NCBI RefSeq assembly: GCF_028288185.1
Contig: NZ_JAQBOF010000031.1
Location: 90,187 to 154,186 of the forward strand
Source: Mucilaginibacter sp.
Lineage (GTDB): Bacteria > Bacteroidota > Bacteroidia > Sphingobacteriales > Sphingobacteriaceae
Reading direction: 5' to 3'
DNA length: 64,000 bases
The notes under the pieces are model-generated. The model did not search any database. It was not told where the DNA came from and was given only the letters and a program-made list of their open reading frames with translations. This document shows, piece after piece, positions 10,244-16,964 of the stretch. Every line of letters starts with the position of its first letter. The stretch's first letter is position 1. Made by a program: the position numbers and the translations under genes.

Positions 10244-10615
10244 ATGAACGACAACTCAAAAAAGAAAACAAACAAAACTATAGGCAAGAACATTCGTACC
10301 TTTCGTCATCAGCATGGATGGAGCCAGGAGGACGTGGCTAATCGTTTAGGAATTTCTATTCCAGCTTTTTCAAAAATTGAAACTGGCGTGACTGATATCA
10401 ACCTATCAAGGTTAGAACAAATTGCTAATATTTATGAGATTGATGTTGTACAAATTTTGGCGATGGATGCTGAAGAGGTAGAACAGCAGCCTTCTAACCT
10501 AAGCATTGTGCAGAAAAAATTGCTTGACCGCGAAGCAGAGATAGTTATCCTACAGCGTAAAATGATATTACTTTATGAAGAGTTACGTAATATCCAAACA
10601 CCTGCTCATGCCTAA
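10244..10615 (+). CDS. XRE-family HTH regulator with C-terminal helix
   Basis: A 123-residue cytoplasmic DNA-binding protein. Residues about 14-72 form a Cro/CI-type helix-turn-helix (IGKNIRTFRHQHGWSQEDVA, then ISIPAFSKIETG). The C-terminal 45 residues are a predicted coiled coil (QKKLLDREAEIVILQRKM) that likely dimerises. This compact form is frequent in Sphingobacteriaceae. It stands alone on the plus strand upstream of a long inverted repeat (10665-10710) that could be its operator or its terminator. The genes it controls cannot be deduced from sequence. Confidence 0.85.
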   Translation: MNDNSKKKTNKTIGKNIRTFRHQHGWSQEDVANRLGISIPAFSKIETGVTDINLSRLEQIANIYEIDVVQILAMDAEEVEQQPSNLSIVQKKLLDREAEIVILQRKMILLYEELRNIQTPAHA

Positions 10616-10664
10616 TTGGGCAAACGTTCAATAAAGGCGACACTTTTTATGCCACAAATAACAG

Positions 10665-10710
10665 CCGATACTTAAATAATTTATTCTCGATTAAAGTATT
10701 TAAGTATCGG
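10665..10710. repeat. Inverted repeat with 14-bp perfect arms between the XRE gene and the 95-residue ORF
   Basis: Arms at 10665-10678 (CCGATACTTAAATA) and 10697-10710 are exact complements with an 18-base AT-rich loop. There is no T-run after it, so it is weak as a terminator. It could be an operator or a folded leader element. Confidence 0.55.
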
Positions 10711-10807
10711 TTAATTAAAATCAATAACAAGAAAACAAAACCTCATTATTGTTCAACAATAGCTGTTTGGAGTAAAAATTGCAACTACCATTACAAATAC
10801 ATTTGTT

Positions 10808-11095
10808 ATGTCGAACTACTTAATAGCAATATCAGAAACCCAAAACGCATCAGCAGCTACAATTCATGATTCGAAAAGTAAATTGAAGGTAAAAGCATTT
10901 GACCTGGTGAGGCCCACATTTAAGCCTCGCAAAGGCGAAGTAAGATTTTTTGTAACAGCAGGTAAGAAAACCCTGGCTTTTGAAACTGAGGGCTATAAAA
11001 AGCACCGCCAGTTATTAATTTTACAAATGATATCGTGGTATTGTATGTACATGGGCTTATTTGAAGCACAGATCCATGCGACACTTCCTGTATAG
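10808..11095 (+). CDS. Unknown 95-residue protein
   Basis: I do not recognise this protein. It is 95 residues long with no signal peptide. The middle is basic (SKSKLKVKAFDLVRPTFKPRKGEVRFFVTAG), followed by an amphipathic to hydrophobic helix near the C-terminus (LLILQMISWYCMYMGLFEAQ). It starts at the ATG at 10808. The stop lies 6 bases from the stop of the convergent TPR/kinase-like gene. Codon use resembles its neighbours, so I take it as real. Its place between the XRE regulator and the peptide/TPR locus is suggestive but proves nothing. Confidence 0.6.
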   Translation: MSNYLIAISETQNASAATIHDSKSKLKVKAFDLVRPTFKPRKGEVRFFVTAGKKTLAFETEGYKKHRQLLILQMISWYCMYMGLFEAQIHATLPV

Positions 11096-11101
11096 AAATA
11101 T

Positions 11102-12529
11102 CTAGAAACCGGTTTTACCGGGATCATGCAGCATATCGCTCATTTCAATGATCTTTTCATCAATTTCTGATACGCATTTATCCATCATATTAATACATTC
11201 TAACTGGCCAACCAACCCTTCTTTTTCCAAATTCATCAGACCTTTTAGGGTAGCTATAGGGCCGCGTATCTGGTGCGATAAGTAAGATGAGTATTCTGAA
11301 AGTTTTTTGTTTTTAACCTGCAGATCCCTCGTTCGTTCGTCGATGATCTCTTCCAGGTGGTGGTTAATACGATCCAGGTTATCCTTTTGTCTGGATATTT
11401 CGCTGTTTAATACCTGTAATTGCGAGTTTGTTGTGGCTTTGCGTTTTACACTTCCAACCAATAAAACAATAACAATTAGCAATAAGCCTGCTACAACAGT
11501 TACCGACCAAAAAATGACCCTTGAAATTTCTGCATTTTTTTTCATTTCTGCTGTCTTTTCAATGCGTTTTTGTTCCTGCTGCAAAAAATTAAGCTTGGTC
11601 GAAACGTTTGATTTATAACCTGTACTGTCGGCTCTATATATATCTATTAAATACTCTAATGCTTTTTCATAGTTTTTACGTCTCCGTTCCAATTCATAAG
11701 CAGAGTGTTTATAATCATAAATATCCTTTTGGTTATTTATAATAGTTGCATAGGTTTTACCTTCCTTTATATATTTCTCGGCCTCGTTAAAATTACTTTC
11801 GGCTAAGTAAATATCAGTCAGCGTCATGTTTATGGTGGCCACGTTTACATTCATATCCATGCTTTTTGCCCTACTGTTGGCCACTAAAAGCAGGTTCTTA
11901 GCTTTTGCGTAATCATGCAAAAAATAATGTATAACCCCCAAATCCTGTAAGCACTGTACTAACTGAACCGGGTCTTTTAATTCGGTAAATAATTCAAAAC
12001 TTTTTTCATAATAGGATAAAGCATTATTATACATGTTTTTCCGATTATAAATGTTGCCTATATTTAGGTATAAAGAGGCAATAAGCTGTTTATCTTTTAA
12101 TTTTTCGGCGATATTTTTGGCATTTTTAAAATACTCCAGAGCTTTATCATAATCAACCATTTGGTAAAGGTTACCTATGTTATTGTATACCTTAGCCTTA
12201 CCACGTTCATCGCTTAATTTTTCGTATTGAGCTAATGCATCAAAATATCTGTTTAAAGCACTGTCAGGCCTGTTTAGATAATACTCACCAATACCTTTAA
12301 TTCTATAAGACTCTGCTATCCCTCTTGTATAGCCAATTGACAAGGCTATTTTTAATGCTTTTTCTGCATCATCCACAGTTTCCTGCGGATGAGTTAACCT
12401 GTTATCGTATCCGTTTTTATTTAACGAAATAACTTGACTGGTATCTTTTCCTGTAACATCCTTTGAATCATTTGCGTGCACGTTAAATGAAACCAATATC
12501 AAAAGAAGAATTGAGCAAGTTTTTCTCAT
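11102..12529 (-). CDS. Membrane TPR sensor with histidine-kinase phosphoacceptor domain but no ATPase domain
   Basis: A 475-residue protein: a signal peptide (1-19), at least five TPR units in the periplasm (about residues 60-310), one membrane helix at about 338-360, a coiled coil (361-415) and a HisKA-like helix with the H-box SHQIRGP (H419). It ends about 55 residues later. The HATPase_c domain that normally follows is absent, and no remnant fits in the 6 bases before the next gene. It therefore cannot autophosphorylate on its own and may be a phosphotransfer partner, a pseudokinase or a dimeric scaffold. It is divergent from the LATAD peptide cluster across a 385-bp gap, so it is a plausible peptide receptor. 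That link is inference from position and from the peptide-binding habit of TPRs. Confidence 0.8.
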   Translation of the reverse strand: MRKTCSILLLILVSFNVHANDSKDVTGKDTSQVISLNKNGYDNRLTHPQETVDDAEKALKIALSIGYTRGIAESYRIKGIGEYYLNRPDSALNRYFDALAQYEKLSDERGKAKVYNNIGNLYQMVDYDKALEYFKNAKNIAEKLKDKQLIASLYLNIGNIYNRKNMYNNALSYYEKSFELFTELKDPVQLVQCLQDLGVIHYFLHDYAKAKNLLLVANSRAKSMDMNVNVATINMTLTDIYLAESNFNEAEKYIKEGKTYATIINNQKDIYDYKHSAYELERRRKNYEKALEYLIDIYRADSTGYKSNVSTKLNFLQQEQKRIEKTAEMKKNAEISRVIFWSVTVVAGLLLIVIVLLVGSVKRKATTNSQLQVLNSEISRQKDNLDRINHHLEEIIDERTRDLQVKNKKLSEYSSYLSHQIRGPIATLKGLMNLEKEGLVGQLECINMMDKCVSEIDEKIIEMSDMLHDPGKTGF

Positions 12530-12845
12530 TTAGCCCTTGTTACGTTTTTAATTATGGTGAAAGTTATAAATAATACATTATATATTTTCTATTCCGTAAA
12601 AAAAGTATTGTTTTGTGTTAAAAAAAAAATTCACGATTGCTTGGTAATTACTAAAACATACTTATATTTGCTTTGGTAAGTGTTTGAATATCAAATTGGT
12701 ATCAACACATATTATAAATAGAGTTATTCATTAAATAAAAAAATATAGGGAAAATAAAAAGGGACACGTAAGGAAAAACACCAGTTAAAAGGCCAACAGA
12801 AACGCCATAGTTGCAAATGCAAAATATATAAATATGCAATTATCA
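12530..12845. other. Divergent intergenic region between the TPR sensor and the LATAD peptides
   Basis: The gap runs to 12914, is very AT-rich and has no credible ORF. It must hold promoters for both sides. No perfect TAnnTTTG box is visible on either strand; the best is AACCTTTG at 12868-12875. A palindrome lies at 12846-12860. Confidence 0.5.
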
Positions 12846-12860
12846 TTAACTAATAGTTAA
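12846..12860. promoter_or_regulatory. Candidate operator palindrome upstream of the peptide cluster
   Basis: TTAACTA and TAGTTAA arms flank one base, 55 bases before the first peptide start. The placement suits a regulator site, but AT-rich palindromes also arise by chance. Confidence 0.35.
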
Positions 12861-12914
12861 CGCTTATAACCTTTGTATTATTTACTTTAGTATAAACTTA
12901 AAAAAATAATTATC

Positions 12915-13061
12915 ATGAAAAATTTCATCTATACAGCAGTTATCATTCTGTCCTTAGGCATCCTTACTTCATGTACTAAAAAGGATAATATCCGGACAAG
13001 TTTGACGGTTTTTCATAACAATCCATTTTCTGTAAGAAGCATTTTGGCAACTGCAGACTAA
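12915..13061 (+). CDS. Small lipoprotein-like peptide ending in LATAD (peptide 1)
   Basis: A 48-residue ORF. It has a short basic N-terminus, a hydrophobic segment and a lipobox (ILTSC, Cys about 20), then about 23 polar residues that end exactly in SILATAD-stop. The same LATAD end occurs in peptides 2 and 6, and the motif is the core of the repeats in peptides 3-5; that recurrence is the evidence that this short ORF is real. It begins at an ATG preceded by TATC, as in peptide 2. Predicted to be exported and possibly lipid-anchored. I recognise no known family. It is first in a same-strand run of six. Confidence 0.75.
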   Translation: MKNFIYTAVIILSLGILTSCTKKDNIRTSLTVFHNNPFSVRSILATAD

Positions 13062-13116
13062 TTAAGAATAAAACAATTATCAGTTTAATTATTAAAAAAT
13101 ATTAAAAATAAATATC

Positions 13117-13263
13117 ATGTTAAAAGTAATCCTAACAGCAGCAATCGTTTTATCAGTAGGTATATTATCACTGTTAAAAACTACAACTCCGTCAAAATCA
13201 TCAACAGTTAGCATTGAAAAGTTGATGGTCGACAACAGAACAGTTTTAGCTACTGCCGACTAA
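13117..13263 (+). CDS. Small exported peptide ending in LATAD (peptide 2)
   Basis: A 48-residue ORF with an N-terminal hydrophobic helix (VILTAAIVLSVGILSLL), a Ser/Thr-rich linker and a C-terminus NRTVLATAD-stop. The hydrophobic leader parallels peptide 1 (A-x-I-x-L-S-x-G-I-L). No clear signal peptidase site follows it, so it may stay anchored. The spacing to peptide 1 is 55 bases and to peptide 3 is 73 bases, both AT-rich with no terminator, so one transcript is likely. Function unknown. Confidence 0.75.
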   Translation: MLKVILTAAIVLSVGILSLLKTTTPSKSSTVSIEKLMVDNRTVLATAD

Positions 13264-13336
13264 TCATCTATTTATTATACTATCAATAAATATTATATAT
13301 CAACAACAGAATCAAAAAATTATAACATATAAAATC

Positions 13337-13633
13337 ATGAAAAAATTATTTATAGCTACAGCAATTATATTCTCTACAAGTGTTGCATCATTTGCTACTA
13401 CTACTACTGTTAAAGGTGATAAAAACAACCTGGCTACTGCTGACAGAAACGGCGACAAAAACAATTTGGCTACTGCCGACAGAGCTGGTGATAAAAATAA
13501 TTTGGCTACTGCTGATAGAAATGGTGATAAAAATAATTTGGCTACCGCTGACAGAAATGGCGACAAAAACAATTTAGCTACTGCTGACAGAGCTGGTGAT
13601 AAAAACAACTTGGCTACTGCTGACAGATTCTAA
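13337..13633 (+). CDS. Exported tandem-repeat peptide precursor, six GDKNNLATADRx units (peptide 3)
   Basis: A 98-residue protein: signal peptide (1-20, cleavage after ASFA), a short TTTTVK spacer and six perfect 12-residue units GDKNNLATADRx, where x is N, A, N, N, A, F. The whole mature protein is repeats. At DNA level the six units use different codons for Leu, Ala, Thr and Asp, while the amino acids are unchanged except x. There are no cysteines or aromatics apart from the final Phe. Each unit ends in Arg, so a protease cutting after Arg could release near-identical 12-mers. A repetitive structural protein is the alternative. The antisense frame is also open but is an artefact of the repeat. 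Confidence 0.85.
   Translation: MKKLFIATAIIFSTSVASFATTTTVKGDKNNLATADRNGDKNNLATADRAGDKNNLATADRNGDKNNLATADRNGDKNNLATADRAGDKNNLATADRF
13415..13630 (+). repeat. 36-bp coding tandem repeat, 6 copies
   Basis: Six exact 36-base units without spacers encode GDKNNLATADRx. Differences between copies are almost all at third codon positions. Confidence 0.95.
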
Positions 13634-13690
13634 TAAAAACACAACATCTAATAAAATAACAGACCCAAAAAAATTATAACATATCACATC

Positions 13691-13984
13691 ATGAAAAAAT
13701 TATTTATAGCCACAGCAATTATATTCTCTACAAGTGTTGCATCATTTGCTACTACTACTGTTAAAGGTGATAAAAACAATTTAGCTACCGCTGACAGAGC
13801 TGGTGACAAAAATAATTTGGCTACCGCCGACAGAGCTGGTGACAAAAATAATTTAGCTACTGCTGACAGAAACGGCGACAAAAACAATTTGGCTACTGCT
13901 GACAGAAACGGCGACAAAAACAATTTAGCAACAGCTGACAGAGCTGGTGATAAAAACAACTTGGCAACCGCTGACAGATTCTAA
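13691..13984 (+). CDS. Exported tandem-repeat peptide precursor, six GDKNNLATADRx units (peptide 4)
   Basis: A 97-residue paralogue of peptide 3 with the same leader (MKKLFIATAIIFSTSVASFA) and six 12-residue units whose variable residue is A, A, N, N, A, F. The duplication includes about 20 bases of 5' leader: both start sites are preceded by AAAAAATTATAACATAT and then six variable bases. The order of codon variants differs from peptide 3, so the two have diverged at synonymous sites since duplication. Predicted to be exported to the periplasm or beyond. No homologue of known function is recognised. Confidence 0.85.
   Translation: MKKLFIATAIIFSTSVASFATTTVKGDKNNLATADRAGDKNNLATADRAGDKNNLATADRNGDKNNLATADRNGDKNNLATADRAGDKNNLATADRF
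13766..13981 (+). repeat. 36-bp coding tandem repeat, 6 copies
   Basis: Six uninterrupted 36-base units of peptide 4, with synonymous differences between copies (for example GCTACC, GCTACT, GCAACA and GCAACC all for Ala-Thr). Confidence 0.95.
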
Positions 13985-14039
13985 ACGTAAACTCAATATA
14001 TAATTATCCCATATAATATAAAATATACTATACAAAGTC

Positions 14040-14225
14040 ATGAAAAAATTATTTATAGCCACAGCAATCATATTCTCTACAAGTGTTTCTGCGTCATTTG
14101 CTAATACTTTAAAAGGCGATAAAAACAATTTGGCTACTGCCGATAGAATGGGTGATAAAAATAATTTGGCTACTGCTGACAGAGCTGGCGACAAAAACAA
14201 CTTAGCAACCGCTGACAGATTCTAA
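14040..14225 (+). CDS. Exported tandem-repeat peptide precursor, three GDKNNLATADRx units (peptide 5)
   Basis: A 61-residue paralogue with the same signal peptide start (MKKLFIATAIIFSTSVS, one residue longer), spacer ANTLK and three 12-residue units with variable residues M, A and F. As in peptides 3 and 4, the last unit ends RF-stop, so the C-terminal Phe is conserved and probably matters. The copy-number change from six to three units among adjacent paralogues indicates unit gain or loss by recombination while the peptide sequence is kept. Confidence 0.85.
   Translation: MKKLFIATAIIFSTSVSASFANTLKGDKNNLATADRMGDKNNLATADRAGDKNNLATADRF
14115..14222 (+). repeat. 36-bp coding tandem repeat, 3 copies
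   Basis: Three contiguous units of peptide 5 encoding GDKNNLATADRx. Confidence 0.95.
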
Positions 14226-14249
14226 TCAAGCTATATAAGATAACAGATC

Positions 14250-14417
14250 ATGAAAAAAGCAGCAATAATTGCAGGTATAATTTTAACAACAGGTGTAACA
14301 ACATTTGCGTTAACAAACAAAGCAAACAAAACCGAAGAAGTTAAAGTAAAAATTGAGAATACTGCAAGCAAAACAACTACCGAAAGCGCTAACACTACAT
14401 TAGCTACTGCTGACTAA
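14250..14417 (+). CDS. Small exported peptide ending in LATAD (peptide 6)
   Basis: A 55-residue ORF 24 bases after peptide 5. It has a signal peptide (KKAAIIAGIILTTGVTTFA) and a Lys/Glu/Thr/Asn-rich stretch, and ends NTTLATAD-stop. It is the last of the six; its stop is one base from the stop of the convergent SGNH hydrolase. It shares the exact C-terminal pentapeptide with peptides 1 and 2 although the middle regions are unrelated. That pattern points to the C-terminus as the functional part. Confidence 0.78.
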   Translation: MKKAAIIAGIILTTGVTTFALTNKANKTEEVKVKIENTASKTTTESANTTLATAD

Positions 14418-14418
14418 C

Positions 14419-15369
14419 CTACCGGGTAACAATCATCTTTTTACTCACCAATTGCCCGCCAACCTGCATACTATATATATATATACCCGGGTAAAGATCA
14501 TTTAAAGGGACGCTCACGGTACGATAACCCGCATTTTGATAAGAATCATATATTGTCTTAATAAACTTCCCGCTTATATTATATAAATTTATCAGCACCC
14601 TTCCCGCTTGCGACAAACTAAATCCAATAGTAGTACGATCAATTGAAGGGTTAGGATAATTTTGGTTAAGGCCGATAACCAACAATTTATCTTCGATAGC
14701 CTGGTTAATGGCATCAAACCACACATAGCTTATTAATTTATACCCCTCCGCATTAGGATGCACATAATCCTGGTATAAAGTAAAATCGCGGCCAAGTGCC
14801 CTGTTTATATCTGCAAGGTATATATTATACTCATGGGCCAATCTTCTATACAGCGCATTTATCTGACTTATATATAAATTAGCAATTTTATATTGCTGAT
14901 TATTTTGATCATTAAAAAATTGTATGGTACCAATAATAGGTATTAATTTATTTTTCAATGATGTCTCTATATAATACCGCATATTTTTTTCGGTATCACT
15001 AAGTTTAATTTTTTTGGCGGCTAGTTGCAGTGCGTCATTAGCACCTATAAGAATGATAATAAAGCCTGTACGCCCGGCTATAGCCGCTGGAAATCTCGCT
15101 AACCCCTGCGTTGTTGTTTCACCTGATACACCATTTTTGGTTACAGAAACAATAACCCCTGTATAACAAGCTTCAATATTATTTAAAAGACCTGTTTGGA
15201 AAGAAAAGCCGCCCACACCTTCAACTGTGCTTGCGCCGAAAGTAGTTACATTAATACTATCCTTACCATAAAATTTGGCCGCGGCACTACAGCTAGGAGC
15301 TTGTGCATATCCAGGCAAAAAGTATATGGAAAAAACAATGGAGAGGAATATTATCTTACGATAACCCAT
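14419..15369 (-). CDS. SGNH/GDSL hydrolase with T9SS type A sorting domain
   Basis: A 316-residue secreted esterase-like protein. After the signal peptide (1-22) the SGNH blocks are readable: FGASTVEG (block I, Ser nucleophile in GAS), GANDALQ (block III, Asn) and DYVHPNAEGY (block V, Asp/His). The last 75-80 residues form a type A Por-secretion domain (LNQNYPNPS...GIYIYSMQVGG...KKMIVTR), which directs it through the type IX system to the surface. It likely deacylates glycans or lipids; the substrate is unknown. It is convergent with the LATAD peptides with a one-base gap. Confidence 0.88.
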   Translation of the reverse strand: MGYRKIIFLSIVFSIYFLPGYAQAPSCSAAAKFYGKDSINVTTFGASTVEGVGGFSFQTGLLNNIEACYTGVIVSVTKNGVSGETTTQGLARFPAAIAGRTGFIIILIGANDALQLAAKKIKLSDTEKNMRYYIETSLKNKLIPIIGTIQFFNDQNNQQYKIANLYISQINALYRRLAHEYNIYLADINRALGRDFTLYQDYVHPNAEGYKLISYVWFDAINQAIEDKLLVIGLNQNYPNPSIDRTTIGFSLSQAGRVLINLYNISGKFIKTIYDSYQNAGYRTVSVPLNDLYPGIYIYSMQVGGQLVSKKMIVTR

Positions 15370-15398
15370 TTATTTAATCGCAATTTAAATTAATTCTA

Positions 15399-15431
15399 CA
15401 AATATACTTAAAAACGTCCATCAACAACAAG
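15399..15431 (-). promoter_or_regulatory. Promoter of the SGNH hydrolase gene
   Basis: On the minus strand a TTG-containing -33 element (15431-15428) is followed after 21 bases by a -7 box TATATTTG (15406-15399). The ATG is 30 bases downstream. Confidence 0.5.
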
Positions 15432-15478
15432 CCTCAATATTAAGTAATTATTAAAAATTTAAAATATGTATATGGTGG

Positions 15479-15508
15479 TTTTTCTTATTTAAACATGCAT
15501 TATATTTG
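15479..15508 (+). promoter_or_regulatory. Promoter of the M20 peptidase gene
   Basis: A perfect -7 box TATATTTG at 15501-15508 with TTTT at the -33 position (15479-15482) and an 18-base spacer. The ATG follows 19 bases after the box. Confidence 0.5.
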
Positions 15509-15526
15509 CCTTAAAATTAATTGAAT

Positions 15527-16897
15527 ATGCAGCATATAAAACAATATATAGAGCAACACAAACAACGTTTATTAGATGAACTTTTTGACCTTTTGCGTTT
15601 CCCATCTGTAAGTGCCGATCCTAAATATAAACCAGAGGTACTAAAAACTGCCGACTACGTAGCTAAAAAGTTAACAGAAGCGGGCGCAGATAAAGTTGAG
15701 GTTTGCCAAACAGCCGGCTACCCTATTGTTTATGGCGAGAAAATAATTGACCCGACAAAACCAACGGTTTTGGTTTACGGCCATTATGATGTGCAACCAC
15801 CCGACCCGCTGGAGTTATGGAAAACCCCACCATTTGAACCTACTGTGCGCGATGGTAAAATATATGCCCGCGGTGCCTGCGATGATAAGGGCCAATTTTA
15901 TATGCACGTTAAAGCATTTGAATTGATGATGCAAACCAATACCCTACCCTGCAATATTAAATTTATGATAGAGGGCGAAGAGGAAGTTGGATCAAACAAC
16001 CTAGGCATTTTTGTAAAAGCTAATAAGGAAAAGTTAAAAGCTGATGTAGTGCTGATATCAGACACCTCAATGATCAGTATGGAAAATCCTTCGTTGGAAA
16101 CGGGCTTGCGTGGCTTATCTTATTTAGAAGTAGAGGTAGTTGGCCCTAACCGTGATCTGCACTCGGGTGTTTATGGTGGCGCGGTGGCTAACCCCATCAC
16201 TATATTAACCAAAATGATAGCCAGCATGCATGATGAAAACAATCATATTACCATTCCCGGCTTTTATGATGAAGTTATTGCGTTAACTGAAGCTGAGCGT
16301 AAAGAACTAAACGCTGCACCTTATAATGAGGCAGCATATAAAACCGACCTGGATGTTGCCGAGTTATGGGGCGAAAAAGGTTACACTACTTTTGAGCGTA
16401 CGGGCACACGCCCTACACTTGAAGTTAACGGAATTTGGGGAGGCTACATTGGCGAAGGCGCTAAAACCGTTTTGCCATCAAAAGCCAATGCGAAGATCTC
16501 TATGCGCTTAGTGCCTAACCAGGGATCAGCAAAAATAACGCAGTTGTTCACTGATCATTTTAAGAAGATTGCGCCGGCATCAGTAAAAGTAACGGTAACC
16601 CCTCACCATGGTGGTGAACCGGTAGTTACACCAACCGACAGCATTGCCTATCGCGCGGCACAAAAAGCTATTACCGAAGCATTTGGCAAAGCACCTATAC
16701 CAACCCGTGGCGGCGGCAGCATACCCATTGTAGCTTTATTTGAAGCAGAGTTGGGAATAAAAACCGTACTAATGGGTTTTGGTTTGGATAGCGATGCACT
16801 GCACTCGCCAAACGAGAAGTATGATATTTTTAACTATTATAAAGGCATAGAAACTATACCGTTATTTCATAAATATTTTGCGGAGTTGAGCAAGTAA
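15527..16897 (+). CDS. M20-family dipeptidase/peptidase
   Basis: A 456-residue cytoplasmic zinc peptidase of the M20 (ArgE/DapE/CNDP) family. Visible motifs are GHYDVQPPD (metal ligand His and catalytic Asp), ARGACDDKGQF (bridging Asp), EGEEEVGS (catalytic Glu and ligand Glu) and a C-terminal ligand His in DALHSPNE. A dimerisation lid lies at about residues 200-380 with the conserved DLHSGVYGG. It should hydrolyse dipeptides. I use the ATG at 15527 rather than a TTG two codons upstream. The neighbour on the opposite strand is a dipeptide epimerase, which fits a joint role in peptidoglycan or dipeptide turnover, although the two are convergent. Confidence 0.92.
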   Translation: MQHIKQYIEQHKQRLLDELFDLLRFPSVSADPKYKPEVLKTADYVAKKLTEAGADKVEVCQTAGYPIVYGEKIIDPTKPTVLVYGHYDVQPPDPLELWKTPPFEPTVRDGKIYARGACDDKGQFYMHVKAFELMMQTNTLPCNIKFMIEGEEEVGSNNLGIFVKANKEKLKADVVLISDTSMISMENPSLETGLRGLSYLEVEVVGPNRDLHSGVYGGAVANPITILTKMIASMHDENNHITIPGFYDEVIALTEAERKELNAAPYNEAAYKTDLDVAELWGEKGYTTFERTGTRPTLEVNGIWGGYIGEGAKTVLPSKANAKISMRLVPNQGSAKITQLFTDHFKKIAPASVKVTVTPHHGGEPVVTPTDSIAYRAAQKAITEAFGKAPIPTRGGGSIPIVALFEAELGIKTVLMGFGLDSDALHSPNEKYDIFNYYKGIETIPLFHKYFAELSK

Positions 16898-16908
16898 AGA
16901 TTAGTTAT

Positions 16909-16953
16909 TAAAGATTGAAGATTAGTCGCCTATCAACTAATCTTCAATCTTTA
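16909..16953. terminator. Bidirectional terminator between M20 peptidase and dipeptide epimerase
   Basis: Perfect 18-bp arms (16909-16926 and 16936-16953) around a 9-base loop, followed by TTTTTC. It lies between convergent genes. It is built of the AGATTGAAGATTAG motif that recurs as a repeat in Bacteroidota intergenic DNA. Confidence 0.8.
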
Positions 16954-16964
16954 TTTTTCAATCT

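Noticed and set aside
10798..10805. TACATTTG as promoter of the 95-residue ORF
   Set aside because: It lies 2 bases before the ATG, so transcription would start inside the gene, and no -33 box is at the right distance.
13312..14200. Open antisense frames across the peptide repeats, encoding LFLSP...LSAVAK-like text
   Set aside because: The frame is open only because the sense repeat has no codon that gives a stop on the other strand. There is no independent start signal, and variation follows sense-strand third positions.
13415..14222. 36-bp repeats considered as a CRISPR array
   Set aside because: The units abut without spacers, are in frame, vary synonymously and are split by gene starts and stops. 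No cas genes are present.
13337..14225. Peptides 3-5 as ribosomally made, modified peptides (multi-core RiPPs)
   Set aside because: They have Sec leaders, no Cys or clear core residues, and no ATP-grasp, radical SAM or cyclase gene within the window. Not excluded if the enzymes are elsewhere.
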